Shown: positions 17,083-25,589 of the stretch, in pieces | Numbering within the stretch: position 1 is the first letter of the stretch | How the letters are laid out: every line of letters begins with the position of its first letter | NCBI RefSeq assembly: GCF_006716565.1 | Contig: NZ_VFPG01000002.1 | Location: 310,001-374,000 of the forward strand | Reading direction: 5' to 3' | Length of the DNA stretch: 64,000 nucleotides | From: Nocardia bhagyanarayanae | GTDB taxonomy: Bacteria; Actinomycetota; Actinomycetes; Mycobacteriales; Mycobacteriaceae | The notes under the pieces: generated by a model | What the model saw: the letters and a program-made list of their open reading frames with translations, nothing else | The model's database searches: none | What the model was told of the DNA's origin: nothing | Translations under genes and position numbers: made by a program

Positions 17083-18065
17083 CAACACACGCGGCAGTCG
17101 AGAAGACCGCCACGCACAACCGCACCGTTCCCAGGCAGTTGGCGCACCGCTGCGCGGTCTCGGAGGTGTTCGTCACCTCGCTGGACACCATCGGGCCCGA
17201 CACGTTCCTGGTCGGCGCCCAGCTGCCGCGCATGCACGCCTATTACGGCGACCACGCCGGATCGCTCGGTCTACGCCACGATCCGCTGCTGGTGATGGAG
17301 GCCGCGCGGCAGGCGGCGATCTCGCTGACCCACGAGTTCTACGGTGTGCCAGCGGATATGGCGTTCATCGTGCGAACGTTCAACGGCACCGGCTCGGACA
17401 CCCCGGCGTGGGAGACCGGCATCGCCCCCGCCGATCTGGTGATGCACGTGCGGGTTCCGCGCAGGCACCGCCGCGGAGAGACGCTCCACGGCCTGGACAT
17501 GGTGCTGGAAATATTCTCCGGCGGCGAGGCGATGCTCACCGTCGACGGTTCCTTCTCCTGGACAACGCCGCGGCAGTGGACCGGGTTGCGGGATCAGTTC
17601 CGGGAAAGCCTGGGACTCGGTGCTTTCCACGGCGCCGCGGCACTCGGCGAGCGTGCCGAGGCGGCGGCGGTCGGCCGCGAGAACTGGCGCAATGTCGTGA
17701 TCGCGCCGCCGGACACGGACGGTCGCGTCACTCGTGCCGCACTGGTCCCCGACCTGTCCCACCCTTTCCTGTTCGATCACCAGCTCGACCACGTGCCCGG
17801 CAGCTTGCTGATCGAGGCGTGCAGGCAGACCGCGCTGAGCATGGTGCTGCGCGATCTGCCCCGATTGGTCTGCGTGGCAAGCACCTTCGACCGGTTCGTG
17901 GAACTGGATCTGCCCGCCGAGTGCGTCGTCGAGATCACCGAACCCGGACTCGACACCACCGTCGTGCACTGCGAGATCCACCAGGCGGGCGCCGTCGCGG
18001 CCCGCGTAGATCTCGAATTCGACGTGGACGCTCTGGATTCCGAGACCATCGCCGACGCCCGATGA
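17079..18065 (+). CDS. AfsA/ScbA-type hotdog-fold protein
   Basis: Member of the A-factor biosynthesis (AfsA) family, 328 residues with two hotdog repeats (about 25-170 and 210-320). Typical segments are EVFVTSLDTIGPDTFLVGAQ, DPLLVMEAARQAAISLTHE and HPFLFDHQLDHVPGSLLIEA. Characterised AfsA proteins condense a beta-ketoacyl-ACP with dihydroxyacetone phosphate in gamma-butyrolactone synthesis. Here it sits between an NDPK-like and a nitroreductase gene in an operon with its own ACP and acyl-AMP ligase, and no adjacent TetR-type butyrolactone receptor is visible. It may thus form an ester or butenolide unit of a product rather than a hormone. The start is GTG 17079, overlapping the upstream stop. 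Confidence 0.85.
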   Translation: MTTHAAVEKTATHNRTVPRQLAHRCAVSEVFVTSLDTIGPDTFLVGAQLPRMHAYYGDHAGSLGLRHDPLLVMEAARQAAISLTHEFYGVPADMAFIVRTFNGTGSDTPAWETGIAPADLVMHVRVPRRHRRGETLHGLDMVLEIFSGGEAMLTVDGSFSWTTPRQWTGLRDQFRESLGLGAFHGAAALGERAEAAAVGRENWRNVVIAPPDTDGRVTRAALVPDLSHPFLFDHQLDHVPGSLLIEACRQTALSMVLRDLPRLVCVASTFDRFVELDLPAECVVEITEPGLDTTVVHCEIHQAGAVAARVDLEFDVDALDSETIADAR

Positions 18066-18700
18066 ACGCCGCCTCGATGAACGCCGCCGAACTGCTCCGT
18101 ACGACCCGCGCGTTCCGCAGACGGCTCGATCTCAGCCGCACCGTCGACCGCGCGGAGCTGCTGGACTGCCTCGACACCGCCGTGCACGCGCCGAGCGGCA
18201 CCAACCGCCAACCGTGGCGCTTCCTGGTCGTGCGGGACCAGAGCAGCCGGCAGCAGATCGCGGAGTACTACCGCAAGGGTTTCGCGGCCTATCTGTCCGC
18301 TCGCACACCCCGACCCGATCAGCTCGGCGATCTCGCCTCCGGCCGGTATCTGGCCGAGCGCATGCACGAGGTGCCCGCGCTGGTGCTGGTCTGCTCGCTC
18401 GGCCGCCCGCCCGCGACCGGTTCGGCCCTGCACCTGGCCAGCTTCTACGGTTCGATCTATCCGGCTGTCTGGAGTTTCCTGCTCGCCCTGCACGAGCGGG
18501 GGCTCGGCGGCACCATGACGACCGCTCACCTGGCCTACGAGCGCGAGGTGGCCGAGCTGCTCGGGATTCCGTTCGACGAGGTCACCCAGGTCGCGCTGGT
18601 TCCGGTCGCGCGCCTGCGTCCGGGCCCTACGAAGGAGACGCCGCGTCGGCTGCCCGCCGCCGAGGTCACCGCGTGGGACCGGTGGGGCGGGCATGAGTAG
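18062..18700 (+). CDS. Nitroreductase-family flavoprotein
   Basis: FMN-dependent oxidoreductase of 212 residues. The RTTRAFRRRL start, APSGTNRQPWRFLVV (FMN-binding), and the central GGTMTT region are characteristic of the nitroreductase fold. In a biosynthetic operon such enzymes often carry out ene reduction or dehydrogenation. It overlaps the AfsA-like gene by 4 bp and the UbiA gene by 8 bp. Two in-frame ATGs (18062 and 18077) are possible starts; the first gives translational coupling. Confidence 0.88.
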   Translation: MNAASMNAAELLRTTRAFRRRLDLSRTVDRAELLDCLDTAVHAPSGTNRQPWRFLVVRDQSSRQQIAEYYRKGFAAYLSARTPRPDQLGDLASGRYLAERMHEVPALVLVCSLGRPPATGSALHLASFYGSIYPAVWSFLLALHERGLGGTMTTAHLAYEREVAELLGIPFDEVTQVALVPVARLRPGPTKETPRRLPAAEVTAWDRWGGHE

Positions 18701-19628
18701 CGACGTGCGGTCCCCGAGCCCGCTCGGCTCCGCGCGGCGCGTCGCGCGCTTCACCGCCGTCATGTACAAGCCACACTATCTGCTGTACGGCATTCTCTTC
18801 GTGCTCGCCCTCGAGGGCACGGCCGCCCTTGTGTCCCAACCGGATACACCGTGGCGGCCGGGCTCGGCCACCGTGCTTCGCATCGTCGTCGTCGCCTTCG
18901 TGCTGCTGTATCTGCGGATGGTCGACGAGCAGAAGGACCTGGACTACGACCGCGTGCACAATCCGGACCGACCGCTGGTCACCGGCGCGGTGAGCGCGGG
19001 TGAGTTGCGCGCGGCCATGGGCGTGATCGCGGTGGGGGCGATCGGCGCGAGCCTGGGTCTGTCGGTGTCCTCCGCCGTGGCGATCGCGGTGGTGTTGGCG
19101 TACGGGGTGTTCCTGTGGGCCTTGGAGCGGCGCTCGGCCGCTGTGCGCGACGACATTCTGCTCAATCTCGTTGTCACGTATCCGGTTCAACTGTTGGTGG
19201 CCGCATATGTCCTCGTTTCGGCGAGCGACACCGGGGAAGTCGCCGCCGGATGGCAGACCGCCGCTGTCGTGGCGATCTTCGCGGCAGCGTTTCTGCAATT
19301 CGAGTTCGCGCGCAAGACCGCGCGGGAACGGCGTCCGGGTGAGCACCTGTATTCGAATCGGCTGGGTGTCGCGGGAAGTATCGCCGCGATTCTCGGATTC
19401 GCCGTGCTCGCCGTGGCGGTCGAGCTCGCGGTGGTCCGACCGTGGGAGTACAGCGGCTGGCGGTCCATGATCACGTGGATACCTCTGGCGCTGTTGTCGA
19501 TTCCGGTCTACGGGGAGTGGCGGTTCCTGCGATCGGACGAACCGGATCACCCGGTCCTGCCCGCCGTCGGTTTCGTTCTCGCCCTGTACGTCGCGCTCAT
19601 CGCCCAGGCGTTGCTCTGCACAACCTAG
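18693..19628 (+). CDS. UbiA-family prenyltransferase
   Basis: Polytopic membrane enzyme of 311 residues with about eight hydrophobic segments. The first Asp-rich motif is visible as RMVDEQKDLDYDRVHNPDRP (near residue 75), followed by the RPL signature; a second polar motif in the cytosolic loop is less clear (FARKTARERRPGEH). UbiA enzymes transfer prenyl groups to aromatic or other acceptors; some homologues act on glycerol phosphate or are terpene cyclases. It is the last plus-strand gene of the operon, and its stop abuts the stop of the convergent methyltransferase with no spacer. Confidence 0.85.
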   Translation: MSSDVRSPSPLGSARRVARFTAVMYKPHYLLYGILFVLALEGTAALVSQPDTPWRPGSATVLRIVVVAFVLLYLRMVDEQKDLDYDRVHNPDRPLVTGAVSAGELRAAMGVIAVGAIGASLGLSVSSAVAIAVVLAYGVFLWALERRSAAVRDDILLNLVVTYPVQLLVAAYVLVSASDTGEVAAGWQTAAVVAIFAAAFLQFEFARKTARERRPGEHLYSNRLGVAGSIAAILGFAVLAVAVELAVVRPWEYSGWRSMITWIPLALLSIPVYGEWRFLRSDEPDHPVLPAVGFVLALYVALIAQALLCTT

Positions 19629-20729
19629 CTATCGATCGGCCGGGCATGCTTCGAGGATGTTGTCGGGAGACACCGTCGGCACGACGCGCAGCAAAGTGAA
19701 TCCATTACGCGCCAGCAACTCTCGGTACTCCGACTCGGTGCGCTCGCGTCCGCCCGCGTTGACCAGCATCTCGAGGTCGATGTACTTGCCGGGATGCGGC
19801 CTGTTGTGTTCGGGCAGTACCAGTTCGACCAGCAACAGCCGGGAGTCGGGCGGCATGGCGGTGCGCAGGGTGCGCAGGATCCGGTCCGCCTCGTCCTCCG
19901 GCCAGTCGTGGATGATGTGTTTGAGCAGGTACGCGTCGCCGCCTTCCGGCACGGCATCGAAGAACGAGCCGGCCGTGACGGAGCAGCGGTCGGTCACGCC
20001 GCGCTCGGCCAGGTACGGCGCGGCGTCCGCGACGACCTCGGGCAGATCGAACAGGACGCCGCGGGAGCGCGGTGCGCGGCACAGGATCTCGGCGAGCAGG
20101 CTACCGTGGCCGCCGCCGACGTCGACGACGGTGTCGTAGCGCGCGAAATCGTATGCGGCCAAGAGCGGTTCGAGCGCGAGCGTGCTGATGCTGGTCATCG
20201 CGTTGTCGAACAGTTCGCCGAGCTCGCGGTCGGACTGCACGTAGTCGAAGAACGGCATCCCGTCCAGCGCCGGGCCGACCGGCAGGCCGGTGCGCACCGC
20301 GTCGGTGAGATGCGACCAGTGCGCGCGGTGCTGGGCGGAACCGAAGAACAGGAACGCGTCGCGCAGCGAGACCGGGGCGTCCTTGCGCAGCGCCCGCGCC
20401 TGCGGGGTCAGCCGATAGGCGCCGTCGCGCCGCCTTGCGAAGATGCCGTGGCTGATCAGCAGCCGCAGGAGCCGGTGCAGCGCGTCCTCGTCGGCGCCCA
20501 CCGCGGCGGCCAGCTCCGCACCCTGCCGCGGACCGCGGGCGAGCTCGTCGGCGATGCCGAGCTCGGCGGCCGTCGCGATGGCCTGCGCCAGCCAGCCGGA
20601 GGTCATCATCTCCATCAGCGCGATATGGCCGGGAACCAGTTTTCGGTGCAGTACGGCGAGCGCGCCCCGGAAGCGGTCGACCGCGCGCAGCAGGGGGAGC
20701 GGTGGCATCGTGGGTCGTCCGGAGGCCAT
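19629..20729 (-). CDS. O-methyltransferase (SAM-dependent, family 2)
   Basis: 366-residue methyltransferase. An N-terminal winged-helix dimerisation region (about 40-110, GIADELARGPRQGAELAAAV) precedes the SAM-binding domain, with VDVGGGHGSLLAEIL as the glycine-rich loop and HIIHDWPEDEADRIL containing the catalytic histidine. This is the architecture of natural-product O-methyltransferases such as those of anthracycline or hydroxyneurosporene pathways. ATG 20729 is chosen because the upstream in-frame extension is not conserved-looking. It is downstream of and co-directional with the glycosyltransferase-P450 gene (110-bp gap). Confidence 0.88.
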   Translation of the reverse strand: MASGRPTMPPLPLLRAVDRFRGALAVLHRKLVPGHIALMEMMTSGWLAQAIATAAELGIADELARGPRQGAELAAAVGADEDALHRLLRLLISHGIFARRRDGAYRLTPQARALRKDAPVSLRDAFLFFGSAQHRAHWSHLTDAVRTGLPVGPALDGMPFFDYVQSDRELGELFDNAMTSISTLALEPLLAAYDFARYDTVVDVGGGHGSLLAEILCRAPRSRGVLFDLPEVVADAAPYLAERGVTDRCSVTAGSFFDAVPEGGDAYLLKHIIHDWPEDEADRILRTLRTAMPPDSRLLLVELVLPEHNRPHPGKYIDLEMLVNAGGRERTESEYRELLARNGFTLLRVVPTVSPDNILEACPADR

Positions 20730-20839
20730 GAGCGGTCCATTCCGTCGGTCGGTCGTCGGCACACACTTGTCGAGCAGGGTACGTCGCACGCCCGGGCATC
20801 CGATGGAGAAGCGCGGGTAGATGCCCGGAAACGGCGCCT

Positions 20840-23443
20840 TCACCTGCGGTGCAGAACCACCGGCAGCTCGGCGGGCGAAGGGACGAAATCGAGGGTGGTC
20901 GGCCGCACCCGGTAGCCCGGATCCGGTTCCGGCCGCCAGCGGGCGAACAGCGCCGCCGTCGCGAGGGTGATCGTCATGACGGCGAAGTTGTTGCCCGGAC
21001 AGTGCCGCGCTCCCACGCCGAACGGCAGGATCGCCTTCTTGTCGATCTCCTCGACCCGTCCGGCGAACCACCGGTCCGGATCGAAGGTCTCCGGTGCGGG
21101 GTAGTAGCGCTCGGTGTGGTGCACCAGGTACGGGCTGTAGACCACCATCGCGCCGTCGGGCAGGGTGACGCCGCCGATGGTGACCGGGCCGTCCGCGGTC
21201 TGCGTGCTGACCCACGGCCCCCAGAACCGCAGCGTCTCCAGCACCACGAGCCGCAAGTAGGGCAGAGCGACGAGGTGATCCGGCCGGACCGGCCCGGCGG
21301 CGACGAAATCGTCCAGTTCCCTGCGCAATTCGTCACCGATGTCTTGATTGCGCATGGTCTCGTGCCAGACCCAGGTCATGATCGAGGCCGTCGAGCCGAC
21401 GCCCGCCGCCAGCATCAGGATGAGCTCGTCGACGATCTCCTCGTCGGACAGGCGCGCGCCGGTCTCCGGATCGGTGTGCCGGACGAGGGCGGAGAGCACG
21501 TCGTGGAAATCCCGGTCCGACTTGCGATATTCGGCGACGACGGCGGCGATCTGCCCGCGCAGCGCGGCGGATTTCGCGGCGAAGCGGCGATTCGCGACCA
21601 CGCGCAGCCGCCGTACGGCTCGAGGCAACGCGGCCCGCTGGATCACCTGTCCGAGCAGCCACGGAACATTCGCGCGCACTTCGCGTTTCGCCTCCGCGCC
21701 GAAATCGGCGGTGAACAGGGTGGCCGAGATGGTGTCCAAGACCAGCCGGTGCGCCTCGTCGACCAGATTCAGCGGACGGTCCGCGGGCAGCGCGTCGGCC
21801 CACGCATTGGCCAGATCCGCGGCCACAACGGTGTATTCGGCCAGCCTGCGCTGGCGCAGCGCCGGGGCGATCATGCGGCGGCGCAGCTCGTGCGGTGTCC
21901 CGCTGAGCACATTCGAAGCGCCGCGAATCACCTCGTGCATCGCCTCACGCAGCTCTTCGCGATGGAACGACCCGGCTTCGCCGAAGCCGACCTCGCGGAT
22001 CAGCTCGGGTGTGGTCAGCACGTAGGCCGGGCGCGGCCCGAGATAGATGCGCACGATCGGGCCGATCTCGGCCAGGGAGGCGACGAACGGCAGTGCGCCG
22101 CGCAGCGCGGCGAGGCTGTGGCCGAGCAGCGGGAGCCTGCCCGGCGCGGTCGGGATGCCGTCGAGCGAGGCGGCGCCATCGTCGCTCCGAGCGGCCGTCA
22201 GCTCGGTGTACTCGGCGGTCACCTGCGCGATCAACCGGGATTGTCGAGCCGTATCCGCGTGGTCGCTCAGTGCCTTTCGCATCGGGATCAGCTGCGCCGG
22301 ATCGGCGGCCAGATCGCGCAGCGCCGCGGCGATCGAAGCGACCGAAGGGTCACGGGTGCGGAGACCGCCGCCCTGCGGCACCGTCTCCGCGAGATCGGGG
22401 TCGCAGTACACCACGGGCAGCCCCATGGCCACGGCTTCCAGCAGCGCCATGCCTTGGGTGTCGAATCCCACGGAGGGGAACAGCAATACGTCGTGCGCCG
22501 CCATCGCGGTGAGGCAGTCGAGTTGGGGAACGCCGCCGTGCAGGCGTACCCGGTCCGCGAGGTCGCCCGCCTCGATCGCCGCGCGGGCCGCCGCCTCCTG
22601 ATCGCCGCTTCCGTACACGTCCAGCGTGCAGCCCGGTGTCCTGCGGACGGCCTCGATCGCCTCCAGGATCCGCTTCTCCGGCGACAGACGCGCGCACCAC
22701 AGCACGCGCAGCGGGCCTGCCGTTTCCGGCGTGAAATCAGCCGCGCTGCCACGTGGTTTCGCGTCATCGGCCGTTGCCGTAGCGGTTGCGGCACGTGCCC
22801 TGTCGAGCAGTTCGTCGTCGATGCCGTTGGAGATCACCCGAATCGGGCGGTCCAGCCCGTGCGCGCGGAAGCGGTCGGCGAAGTGTTCGGTGGGCACGAT
22901 CACCCGGTCGGCGGCGCGCGCGTGGTTCACCATCGTGTGCCAGGCTTGCCGCGCGGCCCGTGACTCTCCGTTGTGCGACAGCGACTTCCGGTGCGGAACG
23001 AAACGCCCGTGCAGCAGGCGCACGGCGAGCGCGGACAGGTACGGCGCCGGCGAGGTGTGCTGGATGAACGCGTCGTCGCGACTGTGCACCGTCTGCACGA
23101 CCGGAATGCCGTGGCGGCGCGCGGCGCGCAGACCGGCGATCGCGACGCCGTAGGTGGTCTGCACGTGCACGATGTCGATCGGGCCGCGGTCGGCGAAGGC
23201 CGCGTCGATGCGGCGGGCGTTGTCCGGCGTCGGCAGCACCATTGCGAATCCGTTGACCCGCACGCCCGTGAGTGCCGAAAGGACCACGAGGTCCGGGTCG
23301 GGTTCGGTAGATTCCGGCGTGGGCGCGGCGAACACCGTGACCCGGTGACCGGCCCGTTCCAGGCCGCGCCGCAAGGCGTTCACCGAAGTCTGGATCCCGC
23401 CGAGAGTAGCGGGATGGAAGTCGGTGAACAACGCGACGTGCAT
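20840..23443 (-). CDS. Glycosyltransferase (GT4) - cytochrome P450 fusion
   Basis: A single uninterrupted 867-residue frame joining two enzymes. Residues about 1-420 are a GT-B glycosyltransferase of family GT4 (FTDFHPATLGGIQTSV at the start, RVISNGID, LWCARLSPEKRILEAIEA, and MALLEAVAMGLPVV as donor-binding motif). Residues about 425-867 are a complete P450: GRLPLLGHS proline-rich entry, AAGVGSTASIMTW I-helix, ETLRF as ExxR, and FGVGARHCPGN as haem-binding loop with Cys near residue 813. The usual I-helix acid before Thr is replaced by Gly-Ser. ATG 23443 starts MHVALFTDFHP. It should hydroxylate and glycosylate the same scaffold. Confidence 0.85.
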   Translation of the reverse strand: MHVALFTDFHPATLGGIQTSVNALRRGLERAGHRVTVFAAPTPESTEPDPDLVVLSALTGVRVNGFAMVLPTPDNARRIDAAFADRGPIDIVHVQTTYGVAIAGLRAARRHGIPVVQTVHSRDDAFIQHTSPAPYLSALAVRLLHGRFVPHRKSLSHNGESRAARQAWHTMVNHARAADRVIVPTEHFADRFRAHGLDRPIRVISNGIDDELLDRARAATATATADDAKPRGSAADFTPETAGPLRVLWCARLSPEKRILEAIEAVRRTPGCTLDVYGSGDQEAAARAAIEAGDLADRVRLHGGVPQLDCLTAMAAHDVLLFPSVGFDTQGMALLEAVAMGLPVVYCDPDLAETVPQGGGLRTRDPSVASIAAALRDLAADPAQLIPMRKALSDHADTARQSRLIAQVTAEYTELTAARSDDGAASLDGIPTAPGRLPLLGHSLAALRGALPFVASLAEIGPIVRIYLGPRPAYVLTTPELIREVGFGEAGSFHREELREAMHEVIRGASNVLSGTPHELRRRMIAPALRQRRLAEYTVVAADLANAWADALPADRPLNLVDEAHRLVLDTISATLFTADFGAEAKREVRANVPWLLGQVIQRAALPRAVRRLRVVANRRFAAKSAALRGQIAAVVAEYRKSDRDFHDVLSALVRHTDPETGARLSDEEIVDELILMLAAGVGSTASIMTWVWHETMRNQDIGDELRRELDDFVAAGPVRPDHLVALPYLRLVVLETLRFWGPWVSTQTADGPVTIGGVTLPDGAMVVYSPYLVHHTERYYPAPETFDPDRWFAGRVEEIDKKAILPFGVGARHCPGNNFAVMTITLATAALFARWRPEPDPGYRVRPTTLDFVPSPAELPVVLHRR

Positions 23444-23511
23444 GGCCACCACCGTACGGACGCAGGAGGTCCGATGAGGGTAATTCCCGCCGAGTGCGCG
23501 GAGGCGACGGC

Positions 23512-24792
23512 ATGAAAGTGGCGATACCGCTGACCGGCACCCGCGGAGATGTGCAGCCCGCGGTGGCCCTCGGACTGGAACTGCGCCGCCGCGGCCACGA
23601 GGTGACCGTCGGCGCACCGCCGAATCTGGTCGATTTCACCGCCCGCGCCGGACTGACCGCGACACCGTGCGGCCCGGACGTGCAGCAGTTGTACGCCTCC
23701 GACGAGGGCCAGCGCGCGCTGGCCGCGGGCAGCAGTTTCCGGCTGATGCAGCTGGTCGGCAAGCAGATGGCCGACTACGCCGAGCGGATGAACCGCGAGG
23801 TGATCGAGGTCTGCAGGGACGCCGATGTCATCGTCTCCACGTTGCTCACGGAGGATCGGGCCGCGTCGGTCGCCGAGGCGATAGGGGTGCCGATGGTGAC
23901 GATGCACGGTTTTCCCGGCCGCAAGAACGGGGCGTATCCGTTCCCGGGGGCGCTGCCGCCGCACTGGCGTCCGCCCGCCGCGGTCAACCGCGCCACCTGG
24001 ACGCTCGCCGAGAACCTGCGCCGCGTGGTGTTCCTGCGCTACCTCAACCAGTTGCGCCGCGAACTCGGTCTGCCCAGGTCGGCGGCGAGCCCGGCCGCGA
24101 TGCTCGATCGCCGCGGCGTGCCGGAGGTGCAAATCTACGACCGCGCGCTGGTACCCGGTCTGGCCGAGGAGTGGGGTGAGCGCAGGCCGCTGGTCGGCTT
24201 CCTGCCGCTCGAGCGGTCGGCGCGCGAGGCGATCGGTGAACTCGCCGCTGATCACAGTGCGGTGCTGGCCTGGATCGCGGAGGGCGAGCCGCCGGTGTAC
24301 TTCGGATTCGGCAGCATGCCCATCCGGGACACCCACGCGGTGCTGGCCATCGTCGAGCAGGTGTGCGGACGGCTCGGCAGGCGGGGGCTGGTGAGCGCGG
24401 GCTGGAGCGATCTAGACGCCGCGAACGCCGAGACCGGCCCGAACGTGCGGGTCGTCGGAGCGCTCGCGCACGACATCGTCTTCCCGCTGTGCGCCGCGGC
24501 CGTGCACCACGGCGGGATCGGCACCACCTTCGAGAGTCTGCGCGCGGGCTTGCCGACGCTGGTCTGCTCGGTGTCGTTCGATCAGCCGATGTGGGGCGGA
24601 CAGGTCGAACGGCTCGGGGTCGGAGCGCATGTGCCGTTCCAGCGGCTGGACGCCGAGCGGCTGACCGAGGGCGTGCGGACGCTGCTCGCGCCGGAGACCG
24701 GTCAGCGGGCGAAAGGCTTAGCGGTGCAGCTGCATTCGAACTCGGACGCGACGCGGCATACGGCCGATATCGTCGAGCGTGCGGCGGAATGA
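23512..24792 (+). CDS. GT1-family glycosyltransferase
   Basis: 426-residue glycosyltransferase of the UGT/MurG-like GT1 type that decorates natural products and sterols. MKVAIPLTGTRGDVQPAVAL is the standard N-terminus, followed by PVYFGFGSMPIRD and the nucleotide-sugar-binding stretch VHHGGIGTTFESLRAGLP. ATG 23512 follows GGAGG at good spacing; an in-frame start 18 nt upstream is less likely. It is transcribed divergently from the GT4-P450 gene with a 68-bp gap that must hold both promoters. The following permease gene begins at or just after its stop. Confidence 0.9.
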   Translation: MKVAIPLTGTRGDVQPAVALGLELRRRGHEVTVGAPPNLVDFTARAGLTATPCGPDVQQLYASDEGQRALAAGSSFRLMQLVGKQMADYAERMNREVIEVCRDADVIVSTLLTEDRAASVAEAIGVPMVTMHGFPGRKNGAYPFPGALPPHWRPPAAVNRATWTLAENLRRVVFLRYLNQLRRELGLPRSAASPAAMLDRRGVPEVQIYDRALVPGLAEEWGERRPLVGFLPLERSAREAIGELAADHSAVLAWIAEGEPPVYFGFGSMPIRDTHAVLAIVEQVCGRLGRRGLVSAGWSDLDAANAETGPNVRVVGALAHDIVFPLCAAAVHHGGIGTTFESLRAGLPTLVCSVSFDQPMWGGQVERLGVGAHVPFQRLDAERLTEGVRTLLAPETGQRAKGLAVQLHSNSDATRHTADIVERAAE

Positions 24793-24841
24793 TCCCGTCC
24801 GCGTTGCGGCCGCCGCCGAGCCGCGCCACAGCTCGGGGCTG

Positions 24842-25588
24842 ATGAGGCGGGCCATCGCGGATTGCGCTGTCATGTTCCGGCGCGCGGCGCGGCGCACCGT
24901 GCGCAGCCGCGACACCCTGGTGATCTCGCTGGCGCTGCCGATCCTGATCATGCTGCTGTTCGTGTACGTGTTCGGCGGAGCGATCCAGGTCGGCATGCCC
25001 TACCTGGACTATGTGCTGCCGGGAATCATTCTGCTGTGCACGGGTTTCGGCGCGTCCATCACGGCGACGGCCGTTTCGGCGGATATGGTGTCGGGAGCCG
25101 TGGCGAGATTTCGGACGCTGCCCGCCTTCCGGCAGGCGCTCCTGGCGGGGCACGCGGGCGAAGGGGTCGTCCGGAATCTCGCGGCCGTCGGCGTCGTGCT
25201 GGCGGTCGCCTTCGCGCTCGGGTTTCGTTCCCGCGCAGGGCTGTTCGACTGGATGGCGGCGTTCGGGGTGATCGCGCTGTTCGTGCACGCGGTCACCTGG
25301 ATCGCGGTCGCGCTCGGCGTATTGGCGAAAAGCCCGGAGGCGGCAGGCGGTTTCACTTACGCGGTGATGTTCGTTCCCTACATCAGCAGCGCCTTCGTCC
25401 CGATCGGCACCATGCCGAGCTGGCTGCGCGGGTTCGCCGAGAACCAGCCCGCCACACCCGTGATCGGCACCGTGCGCGCCTTCCTCACGGTCGGCGGGGG
25501 AGGGCAGGCCGTCGCCGCGGTGCTGTGGTGTCTCGGGTTGACGCTTCTCGGATACATCGGCGCGGCGGCGCTCTACGCGCGGCGCTGA
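24842..25588 (+). CDS. ABC-2 type transporter permease
   Basis: Membrane permease of about 248 residues with six hydrophobic segments and the VSADMVSGAVARFRTLP coupling-loop motif of ABC-2 drug or polysaccharide exporters (DrrB-like). It would export the glycosylated product. No ATP-binding subunit is adjacent; it must be supplied from elsewhere. The start is uncertain: GTG 24779 overlaps the glycosyltransferase gene and adds 21 residues, while ATG 24842 gives a more typical N-terminus (MRRAIADCAVMFRRAARR). The stop lies 1 bp from the stop of the convergent MerR gene. Confidence 0.85.
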   Translation: MRRAIADCAVMFRRAARRTVRSRDTLVISLALPILIMLLFVYVFGGAIQVGMPYLDYVLPGIILLCTGFGASITATAVSADMVSGAVARFRTLPAFRQALLAGHAGEGVVRNLAAVGVVLAVAFALGFRSRAGLFDWMAAFGVIALFVHAVTWIAVALGVLAKSPEAAGGFTYAVMFVPYISSAFVPIGTMPSWLRGFAENQPATPVIGTVRAFLTVGGGGQAVAAVLWCLGLTLLGYIGAAALYARR

Positions 25589-25589
25589 G

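Noticed and set aside
20840..23617. 925-residue extended form of the glycosyltransferase-P450 protein
   Set aside because: The first 58 codons are Arg-rich and overlap the promoter region and start of the divergent glycosyltransferase; MHVALFTDFHP is the natural GT4 start.
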